Shown here piece by piece: positions 55,020 through 64,000 of a stretch of DNA of 64,000 bases. Below the pieces are notes generated by a model, which was not told where the DNA came from, made no database searches, and saw nothing but the letters and a program-made list of their open reading frames with translations. The number at the start of each line of letters is the position of its first letter. Positions within the stretch are counted from its first letter, which is position 1. The translations under genes and the position numbers were made by a program. This DNA is from Cotesia glomerata (lineage: Eukaryota > Arthropoda > Insecta > Hymenoptera > Braconidae), in assembly GCF_020080835.1 (NCBI RefSeq), contig NC_058163.1, forward strand, positions 8,529,318-8,593,317, in the 5' to 3' direction.

Positions 55020-56673
55020 ACAAATACGTTGCCTTTAAAACCGTAAGGAAGAGTATTGATCTCTCCTTCTCTACGTCTTATAGGGCCCGTGGCTCTAATA
55101 CATCTTGTTTCTTGCTTCGTTAATAACGTAGTATTAAAGCCTGATGGTATTTATCCCTACGTATACCCGTGTATGAAACTTCAAACTCATTCTCATGATC
55201 TACTACAAGTGCGCGCACAGTATTATAATTTATTAATTTTTCGGTAGAATCATTAATTTTAACACCCTTTAGCTTACAAATCAACAGTATCACCGTTAAG
55301 CTTTTTACCAACAAAAGTATGAAATTTAGGTCCTCCGGATACAAATGACGTTATATAACTACCTTTTCCGTGATCCTCAAGCTCATCCGTTAAATCACCT
55401 CGGAAATCACCTGTTGGTAAATCTTTACTCCCACCACTGACATAAATTACTGAGTCAGTATCGTAATACAAAACCTTTCTGTCCAAATATTCTAAGTAAC
55501 TATATAATTGAAGCCTCACTTGTGCAGTAAAGAACGCTGCTATAGCTACGTTAGCACGGTCAGATGGTGTATAACATTCCATATTATTTTCCCAATTGAC
55601 CAATATAGTTTCGTCATTAACTGGTACTAATAATCCTCTTACCACAATTTCGAGGTTGAAAGCTAAATCGATCAATTCTTCATAATTTTTAGCAAAGGAT
55701 TTTTTTTTTTTGATTTTCACGTTGCCCAAATTTGCCTCAAAAAGAATTTAAAAACAATTTAGCAAGCTGTCTTAGTTATGAATTTCTTTTAATTTTCGCA
55801 TTGTCTAATCTGATTCCTTCGTGTAATTCATACTCATTAATATAACCGTGTTTTGATTTTTCATCTGTACAATGAGACGGTCATCCTGAAGCTTCTTGCT
55901 TGATTTTTAAAAAGGTGTTTATATACTCTGCAAATAATCTCGGACTGTTTTCGTTATTGCGAGTGACTTCATAAGCCCGAACTTCTTCAATTTCTAATAT
56001 GATATACCCCTTTTCCACTGCCTTACGAAGCTTACACAAAACTCATGCACCTCAAAATTCTCTATCACTTATATTATCATGACTACAATCAGTTTGAATT
56101 TGGTTGTCACAGCAAGCTTTGCAAAGAGGAAAAAAAAATTTTCCGTGAGCTATGTACGGCAGTACAGGATGAAACAAATCACACGGTGGTAATACTCTGC
56201 ATTTTATTAAACCTTCAATGTTATCAATATTATTATTAACGCATACAGCTTCGCACTCTTTCTCAACGTAAACCTTTGGATGACCAAGCGGAAAATAACC
56301 CGTTTTCAAAACCCATGGGTATAGAGAGCATACATCTACATACTTAATTTTCTCTACACCGTTAACGTCATGATATGTTTTTACGTTTCCTGTGCGACCA
56401 CCAAAAAATGCATCACGCGAACTTAGAGGTTTGATTGATAAAATTTCGGATGATTCCAGAAAATTTTGTACTTCTACATTATTTTTTTTCAGACTATTAA
56501 ACTCACACTCCCAAATTCGGTTTAATACGTAATCGTCGCTTTATATTTTACTCATGAACTCCCCCCGAATTAACCAATTCTTTTGCACGAACTAATTGTA
56601 GAGAGTTTCTATAATTACGAACTCTATTCCATTCCTGATGTAGTGGACCCGTCGATGCTTTCGCAAGTAGCTT
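55020..56673 (-). pseudogene. Protein-primed type B DNA polymerase (Maverick/Polinton-like)
   Basis: Decayed but clear family B signature. LLAKASTGPLHQEWNRVRN-like start near 56670; RDAFFGGRTGNVKTYHD; motif A in YVDVCSLYPWVLKTGYFPLGHP (about 56340-56280); KCRVLPPCDLFHPVLPYI; the B-motif region around 55730; motif C in KVLYYDTDSVIYV (about 55470); then PKFHTFVGKKLNGDT and, after a frameshift near 55275, VRALVVDHENEFEVSYT. PYGFKGNVFV near 55030 probably marks the C-terminus. Several stops and at least three frameshifts. No other Polinton genes (integrase, protease, capsid) are visible here, so only the polymerase remnant is supported. Confidence 0.85.
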
Positions 56674-56674
56674 T

Positions 56675-57945
56675 TGTCACGAACGGAGTGAGTGATGGGC
56701 GTAAGGGCTATGAAATATAAATCTCAAATATCCGAACGTTATCACTTTGTCCGTTCGGGAGCTAAATTAAAAATTGCGTTGGAGTGTGGAGCGGTACACA
56801 AGCTCGAACATTATCTCTAAGTGTTAACTTAGAGAGAGTAAGGATGATGGACTCCTACTGACTTCGGTCACGAGTAACCTATTCTATTGCTTAATTGTAA
56901 TTTTATTTGTAATGGAGACCTTATTTTATTTTATAAGTAAAAATGAACGAATTTAATTATTTATTTGTTTGAATTTATTGAGACAACAAGTAAGAGTGTT
57001 ACAAATTTGGATTTACAAATTATAAACGGTTAATAAAAATAAAGATAAAACGACCACAAACGTTAGGTAGAAGATAAGTTTAGAAAATAATGTCTTAAGA
57101 GTAAATAATCTTTTAGGCTTAGCCTGGAAGTCTGCTCTTTAATAGAGAGGCTCAAATTTTTATGTGCCTTTTCACCTTCTATGGGTATTTTCACTACCGA
57201 ATTACCGTATCTCGTGTAACACGGAGAAGTTAAGTAATTTAAGATAATGAATTACAAGTATTATCGACGCTTCTGCGGAATTACTTTTATACTTCGCGAC
57301 TTTTACGCGGAAAAACTTATCACCAATCGACGCTCTTCGGCGTAAAAATAAAGTCGACGCTCAACGGCGGAAATTTTTCAAAAGAAAGAAAATCGGAATA
57401 TAATTATGGCGAATATCGAATGAATGTACCGCGTTAGTGCTACGAAATGTAACTTAACCACGAGTAAGGCACTGACTCGTGTATCACGGAGTACTTTGTG
57501 CTTCTGAAGAATTGTATGCCCGGAGCCGATCGACTGCCAGAAAATCGAACTGCCAGAAAATGATTGTCGGACGGTATTTGTATGGTTTGCAGCATCGGTG
57601 ATTGCATGAGATTCATAGGTAAATTATTCAAAAAAAATGAAAGGTAGTGAAAGGCATTTGTCCAAGCGTCATCGCGTTTTCTAATTCTTGCAAATTAGGG
57701 TAATTCTATTAGTTTCGAAATTTACCTAGATTTCACAATTTGGAGTAGAAAATATGATAATACTTTCACCGTATTACTAATTCAAAAGTAAGTAAACAAA
57801 GTCGTATTTGATGGGTATTGATAAACAAATAGAGGTCCAGAAATTAAAAAGAACGTCATCGAATCGTGGGAAAGCTAAACCAGATTTCTCTTATACAGAC
57901 TTCAAAGGTATGATAATTGTAAATTTAAAATAGTAAGTTATATAT
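56675..57945 (+). repeat. Second copy of the TGTCACGAAC LTR (right end missing)
   Basis: Similar over most of its length to 28917-30360, including the TCGTGTATCACGGA and CGACGCTCAACGGCGG mini-hairpins, but diverged by substitutions and indels. The left end is intact. The right end is lost at 57945 where an E3 gag fragment begins. Confidence 0.85.
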
Positions 57946-58024
57946 GTCGGAATAGCGTTGGTTTGAGAAGGGCGCACACTATTATTATTATCTTAAGACA
58001 TTTTATTATTTGTTTACAATATCC
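57946..58024 (-). pseudogene. Second copy of the E3 gag start
   Basis: 79 bp almost identical to 63922-64000: 19 codons including the ATG, with the third codon changed to TAA, plus the bases just upstream of the start. The remaining gag is gone. Shows that another E3-type element once lay here in the same orientation. Confidence 0.85.
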
Positions 58025-58950
58025 AGATGATACAAATATCGTACAACTTTATTAATACTTAATTATAGTAGCTTGTAACAATGTTTGTTTATGCGTAACA
58101 CACACACACACACATACACACACACACACACACAATATTATATAGTCACTACACTCGAAGTATAATTTAATATTATTATTTAATTATTAACAATTATAAT
58201 TTTAATTAACACACTGAACTAATAATATGAACAATATTAACAAAATAAGAGATCGTTAATGTTAGACGTTAGGAATAATAAAACGACGACAGACTTGGAT
58301 AAGAGAAAGAATCCACGATCAGAAGGACAGCAAACCGTTATCGCTCACTGTTCGGAGAGAACTGACTATTCTCAAAACTTATTTTCAATCCGTAGCTCCT
58401 TCAGGTAATTATTCTGAAAAAATACACAAGCTACGTCTTGAAATTGTACGTCCTGATGATTTTCACTTAAGTATTTCTGTCCCTTGACTGTGGCTACGTT
58501 AGACCCGCAGATGTGATCTTTCGAACCCGAGCTACCGTCATAAAAGACTTAAGGAAAGTTTACTAAAATTTCCTTAGCGTATTAAATCATAACAATTAAA
58601 ATGCTAAGTTTTATTTTCTAGCTATAAACTAAAAGTGCTTAGGATTTTTCCAGCATCCCTTGGAAAAACCCAGCTATTCTCATCTCCGACACGGCCATCC
58701 TGACGATCACACGTCCTCGGGTGCATCTAAAATTTGGTTTTTGCTTAACGTTAGATTTAAATTAACAACTTTAAATAATGAATGATCTACTTTGAATAAT
58801 CTGCCAATTCAGGGATCCAACCGAACAACGGAGAATAGTAGAGTTTATAAAATATTTTAAAGAACTTCAAATTGTATAATCGCTAATGCCAGTTGTGTTT
58901 CGCAAGCTGTAGATTCTCTGTAAATTTTATTCTTTGCAAATGACAGGATA
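58025..58950. other. Probable leader/LTR of E3 family
   Basis: Follows directly upstream (minus sense) of the gag fragment and precedes the 3' repeat array of E3, so it may be an LTR shared by two tandem E3 copies. No ORF. Borders and primer site not resolved. Confidence 0.4.
58099..58134. repeat. (CA)n microsatellite
   Basis: About 18 CA dinucleotides with one TA interruption. Confidence 0.95.
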
Positions 58951-59330
58951 AACACATCTAAATTGCTTTAGATTCCACTATCACACTGGACAAGTGGTGT
59001 AAAGGAAACACATCTAAATTGCTGTAGACTCCACTGCCGCACTGGGCAAGTGGTGTAAAGGAAACACATCTAAATTGTTTTAGACTCCACTGCCACACTG
59101 GGCAAGTAGTATGAAGGAACACATCTAAATTACGTTAGACTCCACTGCCGCACTGGACAAGTGGTATACGCAACTAAATTACTTTAGACTCCACTGCCAC
59201 ACTGGGCAAGTGGTATACACATCTAAATTACTTTAGACTCCACTGTACACTGGGCAAGTGGTATACACATCTAAATTACTTTTGACTCCACTGCCACACT
59301 GAGCAAGTGTCATAGGTTTATTTGATTCAA
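58951..59330. repeat. E3 3' tandem array, left block (7 units)
   Basis: Units of 46-56 bp with the core ACACATCTAAATTRCTTTAG then ACTCCACTGCCACACTGGGC and AAGTGG. Same units as at 59648-59868. Confidence 0.92.
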
Positions 59331-59334
59331 ATTA

Positions 59335-59647
59335 CTGTCAATGTTCTTCAGAGCTTTCTACATTTATTGAGTCATTTTCGTCCTCAGGATCACTAAGATC
59401 CTGAGGACGAAAATTTTTTTTCACTTTTTTTGCGATTTCTCGAAATCTACTGGTCCGAATCGGTTCCGAGTTTCAGGAAATCTAAGTTTGGCGAAGACCT
59501 TTCGAATGACATTAACTGCGATCAAATCGGTCATGCCGTTCAGAAGTTATAAGAGGTTTATACACACACATACACACATACAGACGTACGGGCATCATCG
59601 TAAAAATAGTCAGGAAAGCTTCTTAGGGCTTCAAAACGTCGAGATCA
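59335..59647. repeat. Pol-end duplicate, perfect hairpin and dispersed repeat
   Basis: 59335-59396 duplicates the E3 pol 3' end (59880-59941). It runs into an 18-bp perfect inverted repeat, ATTTTCGTCCTCAGGATC (59374-59391) with its complement at 59397-59414. Then follows a dispersed repeat with a CA-rich stretch (59560-59580) and AGCTTCTTAGGGCTTCAAAA near 59619, related to sequence after the N gap at 7887. Confidence 0.8.
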
Positions 59648-59868
59648 AAACACATCTAAATTGCTTTAGACTCCACTGCCACACTGGGCAAGTGGTGTAA
59701 AGGAAACACATCTAAATTGCTTTAGACTCCACTGCCACACTGGACAAGTGGTATAAAGGAACACATCTAAATTACTTTAGACTCCACTGCCACACTGGGC
59801 AAGTGGTATACACATCTAAATTACTTTAGACTCCACTGCCACACTGGGTAAGTGGTATAGGCTTATTT
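59648..59868. repeat. E3 3' tandem array, right block (4 units)
   Basis: Four units lying within 15 bp of the E3 pol stop codon, i.e. in its 3' untranslated region. Confidence 0.92.
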
Positions 59869-59882
59869 GATTCAAATTACTG

Positions 59883-61124
59883 TCAATGTTCTTCAGAGCT
59901 TTCTACATTTATTGAGTCATTTTTGTCCTCAGGATCACTAAGATCCAACTCGCTAGGAACACAACTCTGCGGCATTTTTCTTAATTTATCGTGACTGTAT
60001 TTATACGTTTTTTTATCTTTAACTGGATTTAAAATGTATCTGTCTCCTTCAAAAACCTCCGCTATTACAAATGGACCCCTAAATTTCGGATCTAACTTAG
60101 TCTGATTTCTTTCTTCGTTTTTCAATTATACAAAATCATCAATACTAAACTTAACTACTGTAGCCTTCGTTTTATCAAATCTATTTTTATCATAAAGAGC
60201 ATTACTTTCGATATTACTTATAGCTTGTTGCCTTACATTGAAGATATCTACTTTTCTAACTTCGGTATTTTCATGCGCTAAAAATCCGTAAGGTCTTGCC
60301 ACCTTACCAATTAATAACTCTAAGGGACTGGATTTAGTGACGCGATTGGTAGTGCAATTCAGAGCCAACTGTATTTCGCCTATCGCTTCTTGCCATGACC
60401 GTCCGGTAGTTTCTACTGCAGTGAACATATTCTTTAAAGTACCCATAACGCGCTCTACCTGACCATTTGCTCTACAAGATCCCGTAGCTATTAGATGTAA
60501 TTTAATATCTTGATTTTTACAATAATTTTGGAAATTCTTACCAGTAAAGCATCTCCCTTGGTCAGCGATTACTCGACAAGGACTACCAAAGATAAATATA
60601 GTTGATTTAAGTGCTTTTATTGTACTAAGGGAATCTATATTACGGGTATGATGCAGGTATACATATTTTGTAAATGCGTCAATGAGTACAATAACGTACT
60701 CTTTTGAGTCATTCTTACCACTTAGTTTGCCCGTAATATCCGTATGAACGGTATGCCAGGGTATACTGGAATTAGGTATCGGGTGTAATTCGGCTTGTAC
60801 CTTGTCTGAATTGGATTTAGAAACTTGACAAGTATGACAGTTTTCTACAAATTTCCGAATGTATTTCGCCATCTCTTCAAACCAATAATATTCGTACAGC
60901 TTTTCAAGAGTTTTATCCCAACCTAAATGCATGATCGATTGATGTACGTGATTAATAACAGACCATCGAAAACCTCGAGGAATAATAGGTAGACAAAGAG
61001 TTTTCCCATTTCTTTGAATTTTCCGATAAAGGGTACCAGACCTTAGTTCGTACGTCTTTAAAATGTCTTCCGCAATTTTCATCGTTTTGCAATTTAGAAA
61101 CGATTTCTGAAATTTGAGGACCAC
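59883..61124 (-). pseudogene. pol: E3 Pol, integrase part
   Basis: Integrase with H-H-C-C zinc (HVHQSIMHLGWDKTLEKL, CHTCQVSK), first Asp in HTDITGKLS, second in VIADQGRCFTGKNF, Glu in GSCRANGQVERVMG, and a C-terminal part ending KNEERNQTKLDPKFRGPFVI and an acidic tail. One TAA at 60123-60125 interrupts the frame just before LKNEERN. The frame is shifted relative to the RT/RNase H part near 61135. Gypsy order (RNase H before integrase) is kept. It would insert the cDNA into the host genome. Confidence 0.85.
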
Positions 61125-61143
61125 GACGTTGCTCTGTTAGTAA

Positions 61144-62400
61144 CTAGTCCTCCGATATTTCCGTAAAATTAATTACCTTCTCTTCAATTTTATCGAAAGG
61201 TTTACGAGTGATGTCAATTAGGTTACGAGAAAAGAAGTCAACATGTGACATTCGTTTTCCTTCTCTGTAAACAATTTCAAAAGTGAAGAATTGTAGAAAA
61301 GCCCACCATCTATGAACCCGGTCATTTAAATTGATTTTATTTTGAGACGCTTTTAAAGAATTGCAGTCAGTAACAACTGTAAATTCCCGACCATGTAGAT
61401 AATGCCGAAAATGCCTAATTGAGTTTACTACAGCTAAGGTTTCCAGCTCGTACGAGGGATACCTGGATTCGGCTGAGCTAGTCCTTTTACTATAGTATTC
61501 TACAACTCTATTGTTACCCTCTACTTTTAACATTAACATAGCCCCGTATCCATCAGAGCTAGCATCGGTGTGTAGTTCAATCGGATAATTAGGGTCGAAG
61601 ATTATTAACACTGGCTCATTTGTTAAGATAGTAATTACTTTTTGTCGTAGGGTTCCGTGTTTATCTTGCCAATCTATGTTTTTATTCCCCGAGGTAAGAG
61701 AGTATAAAGGTTTCATAATTTGAGAAAACTTTGGGATGAATTTACGAAAATAAGAAGCTAAACCGATAAATTGTCTTAATTGTGTGACAGTAGTTGGTGC
61801 AGGTAAAGAACTCAAAGCTTGTATCTTACGCGGATTCGGTCTTATCTTACCATTAGTGACTTCATAACCCAGGTAAGAAATTAATATTTTAAGGAATGAA
61901 CATTTAGCAAAGTTAAATAAAAATCCAGTTTTAACCAGAATGTTTAGAAGAGTTTCCAACCGCTCCAACGCCTGCTGTATCGAACTCGCAATAATAAGCA
62001 CATCATCTAAGTAAACTACAACCCAAGAATAACCTAAATCGCCCAGAGCTTTGAGGATTTCTCTCTGAAAAACAGATGGAGTATTTTTCAATCCAAATGC
62101 CATTTTTAGATATCCATATTGACCATTGGGAGTAACAAAAACTTTGAATTCAGTAGAATTCGGATGGATACCGATTTGATGAAAGCCGCTAGCCATATCT
62201 AAGCTTATAAAATATTAAGCGTCCCGTAATCTCGCGATTTGATCTGAAATTAAGGGTAAAGGAAATCTATCTGCAACAGTATTTTTATTTAACTCTCGGT
62301 AATCTACATAAAGTCTATCTGAACCATCTTTCTTTTTAACGAGTAATATAGGGCTAGAAAACGGTGAATTACTGGATTTTATAATTTTTGCTTTAAGTAA
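61144..62400 (-). pseudogene. pol: E3 Pol, RT and RNase H part
   Basis: Same frame as the Gag-Pro ORF but separated by a TAA at 62401-62403 and another at about 62214-62216. RT: YVDYRELNKNTVADRFPLP (upstream of 62216), DMASGFHQIGIHP, YLKMAFGLKNTPSVFQ, VVVYLDDVLIIAS. RNase H: IELHTDASSDGYGAML, YPSYELETLAVVNSIRHFR, VVTDCNSLKAS. Linker KRMSHVDFFSRN before integrase. Lineage within Ty3/gypsy not determined. Confidence 0.85.
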
Positions 62401-63978
62401 TTATTTGATTCTCTCACGGACAATTTCCCGCTCTTCAACGCTAAGTCGATATGGTCTCCTTTGAACGGTAATATTAGGGTCTATGAGACGTATTTCTAAC
62501 TGACCTGTAGTGACTTCGGTACGGGGAAAACCCGTGATAAAAGAATCTTTAAAATTTTCTAAAACAGAAATTAATCCAGTTTTATCACTACCCGTGACGT
62601 CAGTGTCTACTTTGTTGAAATTAATCTCATTAGGAACTGTTTCACAAGTATTGACTACTTTAGCCTTGCAAATATTAAAATGATTTTGCGTAATATTTAC
62701 TTCGAAACCCTGACCCAGAATTTCACGACCAATCATTATATTATGTTTTAAATAATTATCGGGAATCACATGAAAGGCTATCTCCAATGTAAAGTTATTT
62801 ATACAAACAGTAGATAAAATTTGTAATATACATTTGACACAATTATCTCCTATACCTCTCATTAAAACTATATCGTTAATATGTTTTCCCGAAAACTTTT
62901 TAGCAACCGATTCTTTGATTATTGAGCACTCAGCTCCTGAATCAAAGCAAAATGGAAACGACTCACCCATATGGGTCATTGTACCCGCTGGAATATTCAC
63001 GGTGCAAAAGTCCACTCGGCGTTCGGTACTTGAGTGCTGATTTCTATTGTTGTTGCCGCTGTTGCTGTTGTTCTTACTTGGCGGGCAGTTTGGTGCAATA
63101 TGACCCTCTTTATGGCACTTAAAGCAGGTTACTTTTGTCGCGATGGATGATCGACTTCCTTCTGGACTATAGGAATTTTTCCTCTTCTCCAGAAATGACT
63201 TCTTGCGACACTCGGATATTTTGTGGCCAGGAATACCGCAGAAAAGATATTTAATCCGTGTCTCCGTTAGCTTGGAGCGTTTAGGATCTGAACTTGACGA
63301 GTTCTCGGACGATTGCAACGGTCGCTTCTTTGCGTACGAGTAAGCCCTTATTTCAGTAAGAAATTGGTCTTCCGTTTTTACCTCACTCGTAAGCGCTATG
63401 CGTTTGACCCGGTGATCTTGCGACGTTAGTCGATAGAGAACAGCGCCGTTGATTATCTCCGCCATACTCAAATTTTCCGACCTCGCCTTGAGAAGAGAGC
63501 GTAAACGAATTCCAAAAGCTCCAGTTGTCTCGTCTTTTAACGGTTGTTCGTTAAAAATCTTCATAAAAGCAGAAGCTGCGGTTTCTCTTCCACCAAAACG
63601 GGAAATAAAAAGTTCTTTAAACCGAGACCAAGTAATAGTTCCTCCAACCATAATTTGAGTCAACCACTGTACGGCAGAACCCTCTAAGGCGCTACTAAGC
63701 GCGGAAAATAGTGCACTGCCATGCAATGGATTTTCTTCCATCATAATGCTGACAGCTAAACTCCATGCAGCCGGATCAGAGCCAGAGTTTTCTGGGTTAA
63801 AACGTGGTAGTGTAAACTTCCTGGAGATTTTATTAGGTTTTTGGGAAATTGATTGGATCAGCTCACGTAAAATCGCCATATGCTCTTGCATTGATATACT
63901 CGGCGTCGTTCCCACTTCTGATGTCGGAATAGCGTTGGTTTGAGAAGGGCGCACACTATTATTATTATCTTGAGACAT
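62401..63978 (-). pseudogene. gag-pro: E3 Gag-Protease and RT start
   Basis: 525 codons from ATG 63978. Gag core: FTLPRFNPENSGSDPAAWSL, SALFSALSSALEGSAVQWLT, SRFKELFISRFGGRETA. Two zinc knuckles, of which the first has lost its first Cys (YLFCGIPGHKISEC) and the second is complete (CFKCHKEGHIAPNC). Protease: FPFCFDSGAECSII and HNIMIGREILG. Then FPRTEVTTGQLEIRLIDPN and RRPYRLSVEEREIVRERIK leading into RT. The fusion of gag, protease and RT in one frame means no frameshift is needed. It ends at an in-frame TAA. The leader and 5' LTR are beyond the right edge. Confidence 0.85.
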
Positions 63979-64000
63979 TTTATTATTTGTTTACAATACC

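Noticed and set aside
58951..59330. Array of regularly spaced repeats resembling CRISPR
   Set aside because: Units are contiguous with no unique spacers, and the setting is a eukaryotic retroelement 3' end.

Overview
The window looks like heterochromatin-like, AT-rich DNA from an arthropod, most likely an insect (a hymenopteran is plausible but not proven). I see no intact host gene. Almost everything is transposable elements nested in one another. The only host-like coding pieces are a decayed, intron-bordered fragment of lysyl-tRNA synthetase (about 10317-10830) and a short unrecognised GC-rich fragment (about 11609-11712). One 100-base N gap (7787-7886) is present.

Layout. 1-2563: minus-strand Ty3/gypsy element E0 (protease start, gag, leader, probable LTR), cut by the window edge. 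2564-6656: plus-strand gypsy element E4 with a long LTR/leader, a tRNA-Lys-type primer binding site and a frameshifted gag. 8450-12600: copy A of a hAT-like transposon family (called hX here), split by 2.6 kb that carries the lysyl-tRNA synthetase piece. 12602-14518: 5' part of a Ty1/copia element, joined abruptly to an LTR. 14518-32370: E1, a minus-strand Ty3/gypsy element with gag, pol and a non-errantivirus env. E1 is itself invaded by the 4.7 kb hX copy B (8-bp target duplication, about 555-bp terminal inverted repeats), a solo LTR and a palindromic MITE.

32622-52367: a plus-strand hAT transposon (TSD TAGGTACT). Its first intron holds E2 (33278-48915, TSD TTAT), a relative of E1 with a nearly open pol and an env. 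E2 is in turn invaded by a pogo/Tc1-like element (34193-36885, TSD TA) and a 1.4 kb LTR-like insertion. 53092-54770: 5'-truncated LINE. 55020-56673: protein-primed type B DNA polymerase remnant (Maverick/Polinton type). 56675-57945: second copy of the solo LTR found in E1. 57946-63978: minus-strand gypsy element E3, with tandem repeats after pol and a second gag-start fragment, cut by the right edge.

Most notable biology. E1 and E2 form one lineage of env-bearing Ty3/gypsy elements with four unusual traits: (i) an envelope that lacks the furin/F-protein layout of gypsy errantiviruses and instead recalls the glycoproteins of chuvirus-like negative-strand RNA viruses; (ii) a macro-domain-like module between RNase H and integrase; (iii) AT-hook motifs in the linker before it; (iv) in E2, a family of short palindromes with one constant loop and compensating stems, present both in the coding linker and in both LTRs. 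The hX family, with very long TIRs and an intron-bearing transposase, is the second candidate for something not well described. Many breaks fall in homopolymers, so part of the apparent decay may be assembly indels.
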